Positions 1-11,450 of a stretch of 64,000 bases of DNA are shown here, in pieces. A model generated the notes under the pieces. The model saw only the letters and a list, made by a program, of their open reading frames with translations. It was not told where the DNA came from and did no database searches. Within the stretch, counting starts at the first letter, position 1. Every line of letters starts with the position of its first letter. A program made the translations under genes and the position numbers. The stretch is from Macrosoma leucophasiata (taxonomy: Eukaryota; Arthropoda; Insecta; Lepidoptera; Hedylidae), in NCBI GenBank assembly GCA_036365455.1, contig JAWQUS010000001.1:21741001-21805000 (forward strand). The letters are read 5' to 3'.

Positions 1-530
1 GCCTGCGGCCTGGACGAGGACGTGCACACCGCGCCCGCCAGGCCCGGCGCCTGCTGCCCCGAGCACGTGTGCGGTCGGTACTGCCTCTCTCCCCCCCCCG
101 CCCCCCTCACCGGGCTCACCTGCGCCGCGCCCGCCTGCGGCCTGGACGAGGACGTGCACACCGCGCCCGCCAGGCCCGGCGCCTGCTGCCCCGAGCACGT
201 GTGCGGTCGGTACTGCCTCTCTCCCCCCCCCGCCCCCCTCACCGGGCTCACCTGCGCCGCGCCCGCCTGCGGCCTGGACGAGGACGTGCACACCGCGCCC
301 GCCAGGCCCGGCGCCTGCTGCCCCGAGCACGTGTGCGGTCGGTACTGCCTCTCTCCCCCCCCCGCCCCCCTCACCGGGCTCACCTGCGCCGCGCCCGCCT
401 GCGGCCTGGACGAGGACGTGCACACCGCGCCCGCCAGGTCCGCCCCCCCCCGCCCCCCTCACCGGGCTCACCTGCGCCTCGCTTGCCTGCAGCCTGGACG
501 AGGACGTGCACACCGCGCCCGCCAGTGCGA
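1..530 (+). repeat. 132-bp tandem repeat carrying a VWC half-module
   Basis: Units start at 1, 133, 265 and 397 and are almost identical; the fourth is cut short and followed by a decayed partial copy to about 525. The unit is 44 codons long, so one frame stays open throughout and repeats the peptide ACGLDEDVHTAPARPGACC plus PEHVC. Each full unit also holds a possible splice donor (GTGTGCG/GTCGGT at 73, 205, 337) whose phase fits the next exon at 702. Only one copy may be exon, with the rest intron; or the array may be translated through. The near identity of the units means a recent expansion or an assembly artefact. Confidence 0.75.
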
Positions 531-3500
531 AACAGACAAGATAACTTCATGATCGAAAGCATTAGCGTTAGGCGGTCGGCTCTCAAAGGTGATGTAAAAT
601 CAAGTCAAATAGATCAAATCGTATTTGACTGCCGTACCATACAAAATTAAATGTTCACGATAGATTTTAGTTAGGTACTTATTATATTGTCGTATTTGCA
701 GTGCCCAAGCCGCGGAACAAGACAGTCTGCGAGGAACCCAAGAAAATGGAGTGCGGATTTGGTCAGATTCTCAAGCAGAGGACGTTGCCGAATGGTTGCA
801 CAGAGTTTGCTTGCGGTAAGTTCTAAAGTTTTTATGCAATCTGAAATTATTCATAAATAGTAAATGAAGTGTTTTTTTTTTTTTTAATTTTAATTGTTCA
901 TTCGCCGCCGGCGGTCTCTCGTGTTTTGACGGTTGCAATCAAACCTGCAGCTCGTGATTACTGCAGCCGATAGACATCTACATAAAAACCAGAGGTCAAA
1001 ACGCAGATGCGTCGCCACCCCTGAAACCTAAGGTGTCATGTCCCTGTGATAGTTATTACGAGGATAATAACGCGATAGTGCCGAACGCTACCCTTTAACG
1101 GCAGATAAGTTAGGTAATACGGTGGTGCCTACGCCCTCGAGCTCCTACACTCGGAACTCTGCCACCGCTGCGAGTTTTATATTATCCATACCATCGTCGC
1201 GTAACAGAATGCAAGCCGGCGCGGGAGTGCGAGCAGATCCCGTCGGACAGCGAGGTGGAGATCACGGAGCCCGGCATGGTGCGCGTGCGCGACGACAGCG
1301 GCTGCTGCCCGCGCGTGCACTTCCTGTGTCGCCGCGACACCTGCCCGCGCGCGCCCGCCTGCCCGCCGCTACGCGACCTGCGCACCGAGAACAGCACCGA
1401 CCACTGCTGCCCGCAATACAAATGTGGTAAGCGGCGTACCGCAGCCCTCAGTCCCTTTCTGCCAGCGTGGACAACGCCGCCGGGACACCCGCCTGCCGTT
1501 CTTCGACTCGAAGACAAAAAACAACACTGAGCTCTGCTGCTTTCGATAGCCCTCAGTCTTTAGTCCCCGTCTGCCGGTAGCCCTCGGTGCCTCTCTGCCG
1601 GCGTGGACGAAAGTGGCCGCTGCAGCTTTTGTGCCGCCGGGACACCCGCCGGCTATTCTTCGACTCAAAGACAAAGAACAACACTGAGCTATGCTGCTTT
1701 CAATAGCCCTCAGCCCTTAGTCCCCATCTGCCAGTTTGGAAGAAAGTGGTCGCTGCCCGCACCTGCGGTTCCTTGCGTGCATTTGGCAAATAGTTTAATT
1801 ATTGTTAAGAATATTATTTTAAACTAAATATCATACTTGCATTTTGCACTTTTTTTTTTGCAGAATTGCCGAAAGACAAATGTTTGGCAAAACTAGAATG
1901 GGAAGCCTCCGCGAAAGGCGGTGAAAAACCTCGCACTACTCCGCAAGAAGTATTGAAAGATGTAAGATTTTTCTTTGCATATATATACAGTTAATAGGTA
2001 CCTAATGATCAAAGGGTTGAAGAAATAGTGTTATTTCATTTAAATAATCGTGCGATCAGATCGCTGTATGTCTCCACTGTCGGCAATATCAAGACATTAT
2101 AAAACTAAACCGACAATAGTATTTACTATGAATGTCTGTGACATTCGCTTCGACTGCGCAATATGGTAAAAAAACTATTTAAACTAATGACACCGGTTGT
2201 ACCTAACTACACTGAACGGGCAATGAAAGAAAGAAAGAAAAGAAAATACGGATTTATTCCCAGCTCTGGTAACGGCAGTTATCTGACGCAGGTTTTCCTT
2301 TGTCGCTCTATTTCTAACGTTGTAGTGTCAGTATGAAATCACCATGCGCGGGATGTGTGACAGGTGGACGACATGTGGCTAGACGGGCCGTGCCGCACGT
2401 GCCGCTGCGAGGCGGGCGGGGCGGGCGGGGCGGGCGGGACGCGGGCCGTGTCCCGCTGCACCGTGGCGGAGTGTCCCGCGGTGGTGTCAAGCGCGCAGTT
2501 CGTCATGGAGCCGCGCCCCGTGCCCTTCGCGTGCTGCCCCGAGCCCGCGTACGTCGCCTGCAGGGACGGCGACAGCATACACCAGGTCAGATATACGAAA
2601 ATACGCACTTACGCCCCACACTAGACATGAACCCGTGTCGTTGGTGCAGTTGTTCAAACGCGACACGTACACGGACACTCAGACACCAAACAAATATGTG
2701 TAGGCCATACAAATATTTGTCCCGGTTCCGATATCTAACGCGTTAGCCTCGCTTTCGAACTGGCATCACACACCGCTGGACTGACTGGCTGGTCCAAATA
2801 CACTTTCCTTTTGAGGGGCCGACGTCCGTTCATTACCTACGTGAGGCGTTTTTAAGGATTTTTCAACCCATCACCTCCTTCTATTACCATATCGTAACAT
2901 AAGGGTCATAACTCACTGCAGCTACCAGGCAGCCGACCAGCACTGCCTCGTTTTACGGCGTATATTCGTTGTCGACGGGTGGTCCACGGGTGAACGACGC
3001 GATGTTACTTGTGAACCACTCGCGGTCGGTGCGCGGTCCACTTGGGAACGGTGCGTTGGCAATGCAAAGTCAAGGCATGGCAAGCAAGTGGTCACCGAGT
3101 GGTCCACTCACCGTCCGCGCGTGAACCGCGCGCCACCCGCGCGTTGATGACGGCTTGCAGTTGAGGCGATCCGGTGTCGATACGGAGCGGAGTTGAAGTA
3201 ATGAGCGCAGACCGCTCGAGGCTCAAGGCGGTCGGGCGCTTTTCGGGTGCCGGGTCGCTGTAGTTAGCTATGACCCTTGAGCTCGACCCCTCCCCCATTC
3301 TCACTATTATTTTCTCAAAAAGTGTGCATATTATAAACATGCATTGAATGTATTCTCAAAAGACAAAACAATTTGTCAAATTCAGTTTGATGTACTCGTT
3401 CCTACTGATGTGTGTTGATAGATACCCAGTCCTGTTTTGGCACAGGACAGTTTGAATTTCGACGTATATTTTGTTTTTCAGGCGGGCGAGGAATGGGCCT

Positions 3501-6500
3501 CCGATGACGACGCGTGCGCGCGCTACCGCTGCGTGCGCGCCGACGACGGCTCCCTCGAGACCGCCGTCACGCTCCACACCTGCGACACCGCCTGCCGCCC
3601 TGTACGTATACCACAGGCCACAACCCACACACCACACGCCACACACCACACACCACACGCCACACACCACACGCCACACACCACACACCACACACCACAC
3701 GCCATACACCACACCCCACACACCACGCGTCGCCGACGGCTCGCTCAAGACTGCCGTCACGCTCCACACCCGCGACACTGCCAGCCATCCCGTACGTACA
3801 CCACACATCAAACAACAACTTCAGTCTCAGGAGTGGCAACGCATAGATCTGCACTTTGACCTCTGGTTTTTGTCATGTTTCGTCTTGTGTTTTAAGTTAT
3901 GGCACACCGCGGACACTCCGCCAAAATTCCATACAAACGCTTAATTTGGTTTCTATCCATCAGTGACGTGTATTTACACGTGCACCTGTGTGCGTAGCAC
4001 GTACAAAATACCAACCGTCGCCCATAAGAGAGGAAGGGGTTGTGTATGTGTGCTAATCGGGCGGGACGTCGAAGTGTCCATTCTATACGTAGTATTATTA
4101 CATATTCTCTGGTTATGGACAGCGAAATAGAAGCGAAATGTATCGAATTTGTGTTCCGCAGAATTTGTGTGCCGCAACGGAAGTGTGCTACATTTTAACG
4201 CCTCTCACGGCGCCCGTGTGCATTGCACACCCTGCACTATAGATTAAGCCGCCCCTAGTGGGCTACATGGGCTACATGCTCGCTCGCAACCTTCCTTACA
4301 TAAAAAAGTATAATAATGATGTGATCGGGTGATGCAGGGCTGGGAGTACGCGGCGTCGAACGACAGCAGCGTGTGTTGCGGGCGGTGCGAGCCGCGCGCC
4401 TGCGTGGCGGCCGGCGGCCTGCACGCGGCCGGCGCCGTCTGGACCTCGCCCGACTCCTGCACCAACTACACCTGCGTGCTGCTCAACAGCACGGTCGGTA
4501 TCGCTCACCAGTCTAAGGCCCTTTCATTCTGCAGCGTGTCGCCGGTCGCGTGCAATTTGTATGAAGCTCCATTGTGGCTTTCATTGTGCCGCGTGCTTGC
4601 CGGTAGAGATTTTGTATTGCGTGTCGCCGGTCGTGCCACACGCGACCGGCGACACGCAATACAAAATGAAAGAAGCCTGGGTTGGATCGTAATACTTTAA
4701 CCTTGACATTTTTTTTAAAGTACCTGTTGAGTAAAAAATTGCTTTCACCATTTGTAAATTGTTGAATGACGTCATAAATTTAACTTTAACTGGCCGAGCT
4801 GCGCTGGTTAGTGCTAAAGTTAACCTCAAAATTATCTGTCAGATGATGAGGGTAATCTGTCAACCTTGGTAACTTTAACAATGTCAAAAATACGGAGTAA
4901 CTGTTAAAGTCAATGTAACTGTTAGGTTCGGTTGCACCAAAATATATTTGTTTAAGTATATGTAAAATTTTATATCCTTCTCTAACATTAATAGTTTGTT
5001 AGAGTTAAAGAAGGATGTAACATTTTACAATTATTTTTTTTATCACAAATTGAATTTGTCACGTACAGTTACAAGTGGAGAGTCAAAACGAGTCGTGTCC
5101 GGAAATATCGGAAGCCTTGAAGAAGCAGTTCGTGTTGAGCGAGGAGAAGGTCCCGGGCGAGTGCTGCTTGAAGCGCGAACCCACCGCCTGCCGCGTCGGC
5201 AACGATATCTACCAGGTTATATTGTAATCTTATTCGTCGTATAAAAACTCCAGTTTTACTGTTTCAGCAGACATGAGGGGTAGCATAAAGGTCGGATTAT
5301 TAGTCATACACCTCTTATTTTAAACATCTTAAGTCAACTTATTTTAAACATCTTAATCTTTATCTTATTCTTAATCTGGCCGAATACTCAAACGTCACTC
5401 AATTTTAAGCAATCCTCAAATGAGCGCTATTTCTCTCGTTTGAACGTGTTTTATTAAGACAGAACACTTTTAAGTTCCACTAAGATTTAAGTGACATTTG
5501 AGTATTTGGCCGTAAGTCAATTATCAAACAAGTAACTTAGACTTGCAAAACTGCGCAAACAATACAAATATGAACTGTTTGTACTGGTGGTAGAATTTCA
5601 GTGTAGGAGCTCGAGGGCGTTAGCACCACCGCATTAACTAATTATCTGCCGTTAAAGGTAGTGTTGAGCACTATCGTGTTCCGGTTAGATGGTATGTAAT
5701 GTATGGTTCCGTAATAACCATCACAGAAACAAGACAACTTAGGTCTCAGGTATGGCGACACATCTGCATTTTAATTTCTGGTTTTTGTGTAGATGTATAG
5801 GCTGCAGTCATAACTTTACATGAATGTGAGCTGCATTCTCGTCTGCCGTCTTCCTACATAAAACAACGAAGTAATATTTTAAACCGCGGCTGGTGTACAG
5901 TGTACATCGCAAGTGATCTCCTCGGTTAAGCGATACGGGCGCGGTCGGGTGTATGATGGGTGAACGCTAGTGGCAAATTAAAAATGCGCGTTTCCGTGCT
6001 TCGGAGGGCACGTTTAGCCGTCGGTCCCGGCCGCTATGAATAGATAACAGTCGTTAAACCTTGGCGGAGGCCTAATGGGCGAATTTGAAAACATCCGACA
6101 GCGGGTTGGCCACTGACCCGTATCTCCACCGACCCGCATCGGAGCAGCGTGGTAGAAAAAGGGGAGAGACTCGTGCCCGGCAGTGGGACGTATAAAGGGT
6201 TGCCTTTATTATTATCATTATTTAAAAAAACGTAACTTCACACCTGTAATCTCCGAAGGGGTAGGCAGAGGTAAATTCATGCATTCAAGCATACATGCAA
6301 ACACCCACGATTACGTTTTAATATTCAAAATCGAACGCAGGAGGGTGAAAGCTGGCCGTCGGCCGACCCGTGCGAGAACGTGACGTGCGGCCGCGACGCG
6401 GGCGGGCAGCTGGCGCACGCGGCCAGCCGGCAGCACTGCGACACGCGCTGCGACCGCGGCTGGAGCTACGCCGGCCCCGAACCCGGCGCCTGCTGCGGCC

Positions 6501-8005
6501 GCTGCCGCCACGCCGCCTGCGTCGTCGGAGACGACCTGCACCCGCCAGGTACCGACGGAGAATATGTAGTTCTACTACGTATAGAATGGACACTTGCACG
6601 TCCCGCTCGATTTCCCCGCCCGGTGAGGCGTCAGCCAGTTGAATAAACTTCACGGTGAGGTTGCGAGCGAACGGTCTATGTTTAGTTAATTTCGTCACGT
6701 AGTTAAAGCGTCGACTTATTTCACGTCTGTTTAAAGTCATAAAACTACGTGTTACATTTCTGTGTGCGCGTGTACTGATTGATACCTGAGTATAAGGAAA
6801 CCGGAATAAGCGTTTGTATGGAATTTTAGCCGTGTCCGGGGTGTAATGTATCCTGTCCCGCTTCGGTCACCGGTCCCGCCGTTCGGCCAGTTGGACACTA
6901 GCACCCACCGGGAAGCGTGTCCCGACCCCGAACTCGGGCCTAATATTGGGGAGCTTCCGTTGTCGGGGACGATTTGGGTCCGCCGGATACTGTGCCCGAC
7001 CGAACTCAGCCTTATACGATTCAGGGACGACTCGATACCGTATTCCGTTCCGTCTTAAACTCAGGCCTATCGCTCCGCCACCTTCAGAGTCGGAGAAGAC
7101 CGCGCCGCGTGATGAGTCCCGCCTCGGCGCCGATCCGGTAACTGTCGCCTTCAGAGTCGATGACGAAGTTTCAAATCGTCGGCAACCTGCCGGACACTTC
7201 GTCCCGCGCAATACCGGACCAGACCTTTGCCATTCGATGTGCCGGTCTAAACTTTAAATTTCTCCATTACAGCCGTTTCACCCTAGACCTTTTTCCATTT
7301 AATATTTGCACAAATAGAACGTGTGGAACTCGCCGCCATCAGGTGTTGTTTAGGCAAAGAAAATGTGATCATCGAAAACCATCGACTTTGCAGACAGCAC
7401 GTGGTACTCGGAGGACAACTGCACGAGCTACTCGTGCGAGCGGGACGGCGCGGCGCTGGTGGTGACGTCATCGCGCGAGGCCTGCCCCGACCTCGGCGGG
7501 TGCGCGCCCGAGGACATCCGCAACGCTAGCTGCTGCCGAGTCTGCAGGCCGAAGCCCAGCTCACAGAGTACGTTTTGTTTTTATAAAACACTAGCGGCCC
7601 GCCCCGGCTTCGCCCGCGCTGCTCTGCTCCTATTAGTCATAGCGTAATGTAAGCTATCCTATCTCTCAAGTTGGATCGAACTGCACATGGTGTGCGAATT
7701 TCATTATAATCGGTTAAGTGGTTTAGGAGTCCATTGAGGACAAACATTGTGACACGAGATTTATATATATTAAGATGTAACGGGAATAATGCACACTCAT
7801 TACTCAATACTCAATAATTTATTGCATTCCATAAATGTACAATACTGACTTAGGTGGTATTTAGTCTAATATGTGTATCAATTATAGACCCTGTTGGGCA
7901 CAGCAAGAGATAGGGGTTTAGAGGGGTTTTTATACAAAATATAAAATAATTAATAGGGAAATTTTACATAGTAACTATTTAGACATATTATTATAGTTAT
8001 ATATT

Positions 8006-8058
<53 letters not shown>

Positions 8059-11000
8059 CTTACAATTCTAAGAAAGGTTTATATATTGCACATGTCACTC
8101 TTATACACCTCGATTAGAAAATCGAGTTATAATCATAAAACATGAACTGAAATTACATGTTTAAGTATTTTATTTTTTATTTAAGAAACAAGTTGTCCTT
8201 AATTTGTACGAACAGTATGCACACCCTACGCATACTTACCGTACCTATACTTTCGACCGCACTTAAGACACAAACCAACACACACACGTATACTGTCGCA
8301 ATGTGATGTAGCGCAACCTGCGTACCCCTATTTAACACTCCATAGTAATAAGATTCATTTTCACTATTTTATTTCTCAAATTATTATTAATAATAAAATG
8401 CACGTCTCAACCAGTACTAATAAACTTGATGAGACTAGCAATTTATTTTGGATAGACGTTAGTCTAATTTTCGTTTGTATTGACTGTTCACCATATGGGT
8501 GACCTTAATTTGCTTCATCGTAATTAATTTTGGGACAAAATGTTACTTATATCCAAAATGCCTGAAATCGATTCTGAATAAACTAGTTTCGGGTTGTACA
8601 TTCAATCCTGTTACACGTTGTATAAGCTTTTGCCCGTGGCGTCGATACGACGACCCCACCGCCCCCTACTACTAGCGGAAGAATTTTCTTCTACTATCAA
8701 CCGAATAATGGCGGTCAAACCATTCCAATAGGGCGGTAGTAAAAATAACAACACGAAACGGGCAGCAGCGTCCTAAAACTATCGCCACTGCGATCGCCAA
8801 TCCGCCTGCCTGCCAAGCGTGGCAATTATGGCATATTCTCATCGAATGACGCACGATGCTGTTACGGGCGTCTTCGGGAAAGGCTTTGTCCAGCAGTGGA
8901 CGCCTTTCGGCTGGTGTGATGAAGCTTTTGTCCGTCGCTTTGCGTATAATACCCGCATGTGAGCATTCCTCTACAATCTACAACGACCGAAACTACAGGG
9001 CGCCGAAAACTGATATCCTTGTTGACTGTAGGTGCGTTGGGAGCACTGAAATGTTTTTCAAAATTTCAATGGGACTAGAATTATGCGACGCCGAGCATAG
9101 GCTTCCGTTTCCCTTTCCATGATCTTTATGTCCGTAATGATCGGATATATGGCCCCAAAACAACTTTCATAGAGACACGACACCTTAGATCTCAGGGGTT
9201 GCAATACATCAGCATTTTGACTTTTGACTGCAGTCATCACTTAACATAAACGTGAGCTGCATGTTTGTTAGTCACCTTCATTAGATACATTAAAAAAATC
9301 CTAAATGATAAATTTTGATATAGAAATGAATTCGTCGTTTCGTACACCGACAGGTACCTGCGTGCCGACGCCGCTGAAGGGCCCGGAGACGGTGGGCGTG
9401 GTGAACGTGACGCTGGGGGGCTCGCGGTGCGTTAACGTCGAGTCGCTCGCTAACTTCAGCGAGTGCCGCGGCACCTGCCCCTCCGGTACCTTCTACGACA
9501 ACGGTCAGTATGGCGTTTTGGAATCGTGAAAACATGTTTTAGCATACCTAGTTGTGATTTGATACTTGGTGAAACGAAAAAGCGACAGTAAAAAACGACA
9601 GACACAATTAATAAGATTTAACGTGGGAGAAAATTACATGGATGATGACAGGAAATGGTTTTACTTCTACCACGTGCGAATGGCACACATTTTTTGTTGT
9701 GACACATCCAATCCGGGCTGGAGTGGATATATAATAAGGACAAAATATAGTCATTCGTAGGGAATCCAGAAATGCATGAAAACAGCCGTTTTATGCGTTT
9801 ATTGCATGTGCAAATTACCGAACTTCGAGATACTGGGAAGTTTCCCTTGGAAAAATTCCAATTGAATCAGAGATAAAGGATTTTATACCGTTATCTCTGA
9901 TAGCCCCCGACCCGGGACCCCGGCTTAGGAGAAGGAGCCCACTACCGACGCAGTTGATATTTAAAACGTATAATAATGGCAACTCTTCATACGTCCCACC
10001 GCCGGGCAAGAGTTTCTCCCTTCTCGGGAGGAGGCCCGGAGCTTACTCCACCACGCTGCTCCGATGCGGGTCGGTGGAGAAAAACTTAAAATGTATAAAT
10101 AAAGCTAAATTTGAATCGAATAAACCTTCGATCGTTACGTACACAGCGAGCGGGGCGCACTCGACGTCGTGTTCGTGCTGCACGGCGACGCGGTACGCGG
10201 CCGCCGTCGTCACGCTGCGGTGTGCTGACGGCGTGCCGCGCGAGCACCGCGTGGCCTCCGCCGCTGCCTGCGCCTGCCGCCCCTGCGGGGAGCCCGCACC
10301 CCCACCGCACCCGCACCCGCCGCACCCACACCACCCGCACCCAGGCCACCCCCACCGCGGTCTTACGGGTGAGTCCGACGTTGCCGAGTGAAAACTTCTA
10401 TAGCCCACAGAAACTCACGAGGAGCCCGCGGCCGGCCACGCTATCGTCGCCTCCGTATGGGTGAGTCCGTGTTTTTTCAAATTAAAACTGAATCGGCCCG
10501 CACCGACCCCGCCCGAGTCGCGTGCGAGTGCGAATTTTCCAAATACATGTGAGACATCTGTACTCACGTCTTTTACGGTTTTTATCTATTTTATCCCCTA
10601 TTGTACCCGACCCTATTTGTACTGAGTATGGTTGGATATGATAAGCTGTTGTATAATTTATTTTTAAAATTCTGCGAGGAAAGAGTCAACATCCAGAAAT
10701 ATTGGCACAAGTGGGCTTCTGCGTGCCTGATAACTATGTGTCGAGGCGTCGGCGACCACGGCTGTTGGTCGTGCCGAGGGCTCGCACTAACCTGTGGAAA
10801 GAGGTTCCCCTTACTAGGGCGCTAAAGACCTTTTACTTTTACTTTAATAATTGTCAAATGTTGTTAATAATTTTTTTTTGCTTGTCTATCGCAATGGGTT
10901 TGCCCAATCTGTAATGATAGATTTAAGTATGATAAATAAATAAATAAATGTCATTTTAGTATGACAACAAGGTGCCATAGGCACTATAATGCTACTATTG

Positions 11001-11283
11001 CATTCTTGTTTTTGAATCATACTTACGGAATTATTCATTGAAGGTATAATAAACGATATAAATAACTGAAAATGATTTAGTATTTTTTGCTTCTTCTCTC
11101 AATATAGTCTAAAAGGTGCGGTCTTAAATGCGGTATCAGATTTATGCGGATTACAGACTTATAATGGATTTATTTGTTCCAGGACCACCTGGTTGGAATC
11201 AATACAAACGTGCTACCGCCAACGACGACGACTTCATACCGGAAATGTTCGCCAGATTTAGTGAAAATACGGCCACCCCTTAA
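1..11283 (+). CDS. Multi-VWC protein with C-terminal cystine knot (3' part of gene, 13 exons)
   Basis: Probably a secreted extracellular or haemolymph protein of the VWF/mucin/hemocytin type. Exons: about 1-73 (partial), 702-815, 1208-1426, 1864-1961, 2364-2585, 3482-3601, 4338-4493, 5069-5215, 6341-6548, 7394-7567, 9354-9503, 10147-10368, 11183-11283 (TAA). All have AG/GT borders and every junction phase agrees, giving 643 residues after exon 1. Exons 1-10 carry repeated VWC cysteine patterns (CCPEHVC, CCPRVHFLC, CCPQYKC, CCPEPAYVAC, CCGRC, CCRVC). Exons 11-12 look like a C-terminal cystine knot (FSECRGTCPSGTFYD, then CSCC and CACRPC), followed by a His-Pro tail and an acidic end. The introns hold SINEs, Helitron pieces and a hairpin. 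The start codon lies left of the window. Domain family is fairly sure; the exact orthologue (hemocytin-like or another VWC protein) is not. Confidence 0.8.
930..1170 (-). repeat. A-tailed interspersed repeat 'S1' (minus copy)
   Basis: S1 is about 290 bp, runs from ACTGGTGGTAGAGCTCC through GCACCACCGCATTACCTAA, CACTATCGTGTTCCGGTCAG and GGCTGCAGTCATCACTTAAC to an A tail, and recurs about 20 times here. This intronic copy ends in CGGAACTCTGCCACCGCTG, right beside the acceptor of the exon 1208-1426. Confidence 0.8.
1440..1745 (+). repeat. Diverged local duplication in intron
   Basis: Two similar blocks (about 1440-1560 and 1590-1740) share the phrases CGCCGGGACACCCGCC, TTCTTCGACTC and AACAACACTGAGCT. 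They lie in the intron after the third exon and appear non-coding. Confidence 0.6.
2690..2760 (-). repeat. Head fragment of the tRNA-derived SINE seen at 19785-20245
   Basis: Read on the minus strand it shares the post-head segment (ACAAATATTTGTATGGCC-like) and a degraded tRNA-like head with the fuller copy at 19.8 kb. It lies in the intron 2586-3481. The rest of that intron (2770-3470) holds no exon I could support. Confidence 0.45.
3602..3726. repeat. CA-rich minisatellite (CACCACACGCCACA)
   Basis: Imperfect tandem CACCACA/CGCCACA repeats directly after the donor of the exon 3482-3601. Long ORFs on both strands here are by-products of the repeat. Confidence 0.85.
3727..3800 (+). pseudogene. 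Decayed duplicate of the VWC exon 3482-3601
   Basis: The sequence from CGACGGCTCGCTCAAGAC to CATCCCGTACGTACACCAC repeats the 3' half of the exon 3482-3601, including the donor GTACGTA. Both cysteine codons of CDTAC are lost: TGC became CGC and TGC became AGC. No acceptor precedes it, only the CA minisatellite. It looks like a partial exon duplication that is no longer spliced. Confidence 0.8.
3895..4125 (+). repeat. 3' half of tRNA-derived SINE (same family as 19785-20245)
   Basis: Shares CATACAAACG, the GGACGTG...TTTACACG block and GGCGTCGAAGTGNCCATTCTATAC ending in ATATTCTCT with the copy at 20.0-20.25 kb and the inverted copy at 6555-6845. Confidence 0.6.
4609..4667. repeat. Perfect 25-bp stem, 9-nt loop hairpin
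   Basis: Arm 4609-4633 is exactly complementary to 4643-4667, with loop TGCCACACG. Each arm holds the core GTGTCGCCGGTCG. A third, imperfect copy of the core lies at 4537-4552. It is in the intron after the exon 4338-4493. Confidence 0.9.
4920..5060. mobile_element. MITE relative (GGTTGCACCAAAATAT end)
   Basis: GGTTGCACCAAAATATATTTG and the internal mirrored ATCCTTCTCTAAC / GTTAGAGTTAAAGAAGGAT match the stem-loop MITE family at 15765-16345, 19281-19400, 20259-20402 and 47085-47221. The right end runs into the acceptor of the exon 5069-5215 and looks truncated. Confidence 0.5.
5582..5873 (+). repeat. S1 repeat, diverged full-length copy
   Basis: Starts TACTGGTGGTAGAATTTC and ends CTTCCTACATAAAA, in the intron 5216-6340. 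It differs more from the consensus than the copies at 12.8, 20.9 and 40.4 kb, so it is older. Confidence 0.8.
6234..6320 (-). repeat. 3' end of tRNA-headed SINE (GGGGTAGGCAGAGG family)
   Basis: AACTTCACACCTGTAATCTC then GAAGGGGTAGGCAGAGGTAA matches the tails of the fuller minus-strand copies at 13431-13737 and 14522-14814. It ends about 20 bp before the acceptor of the exon 6341-6548. Confidence 0.65.
6555..6845 (-). repeat. Inverted copy of the SINE 3' half at 3895-4125
   Basis: The reverse complement shares the end ATATTCTC / GTATAGAATGG and the CATACAAACGCTT plus CCGGACAC segments with 3895-4125. Confidence 0.55.
7591..7775 (-). mobile_element. Short non-autonomous Helitron
   Basis: On the minus strand it starts TCTTAATATATATAAATCTC and ends CGGGGCGGGCCGCTAG, i.e. 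a TC start and CTAG end preceded by a GC-rich stem, inserted between A and T with no target duplication. 185 bp. Confidence 0.7.
8012..8057. repeat. (TA)n microsatellite
   Basis: Uninterrupted TA dinucleotides in the intron 7568-9353. Flanking sequence (7776-8840) is AT-rich and shows no supported exon. Confidence 0.95.
8850..8945 (+). mobile_element. 3' end relic of an RTE-type LINE
   Basis: GGCTTTGTCCAGCAGTGGACG matches the 3' end of the RTE copies at 25.8 and 47.8 kb (there on the minus strand). The sequence upstream to about 8640 resembles an RTE 3' UTR but is weaker. Confidence 0.6.
9150..9297 (+). repeat. S1 repeat, 5'-truncated copy
   Basis: Begins near ATATGGCCCCAAAAC and ends in TTAAAAAAA; lies just upstream of the exon 9354-9503. 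Confidence 0.65.
9815..9960 (-). repeat. Partial tRNA-headed SINE
   Basis: Shares the stem AGAGATAAAGG / TTATCTCTGATA and the T-arm-like CCCGACCCGGGA block with the minus-strand copies at 13431-13737 and 14522-14814; both ends are eroded. Confidence 0.55.
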
Positions 11284-11450
11284 CTGGTCATTAATAGATT
11301 TACAATAGATAAACAAACCAAATACTCATTATTTTGAAATAATTAATACATTTTGTAAAACTAACTTTTGTGTTTATTATTTTTTTTTTCTTTTTATGGA
11401 TCCTTTCATTAAAAAACGTTCACCCAATTTTATCATTTACTTATGAATCC

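Noticed and set aside
22..650. Long overlapping plus-strand ORFs, one Arg/Pro-rich
   Set aside because: Only the frame with the VWC cysteine pattern is meaningful; the others are products of the GC-rich 132-bp repeat.
3356..3860. ORFs up to 157 codons on both strands
   Set aside because: They read through the CA minisatellite and give His-Thr or Val-Cys-Gly strings; only the exon 3482-3601 is supported.
6846..7257. Overlapping ORFs of 70-114 codons in the intron before exon 7394-7567
   Set aside because: No cysteine pattern, splice borders or strand-specific codon use; probably degenerate repeat sequence.
10411..10460. Possible 50-nt exon with AG and GTGAGT borders
   Set aside because: It would shift the frame of the final exon (11183-11283), while direct splicing of 10368 to 11183 keeps it open.
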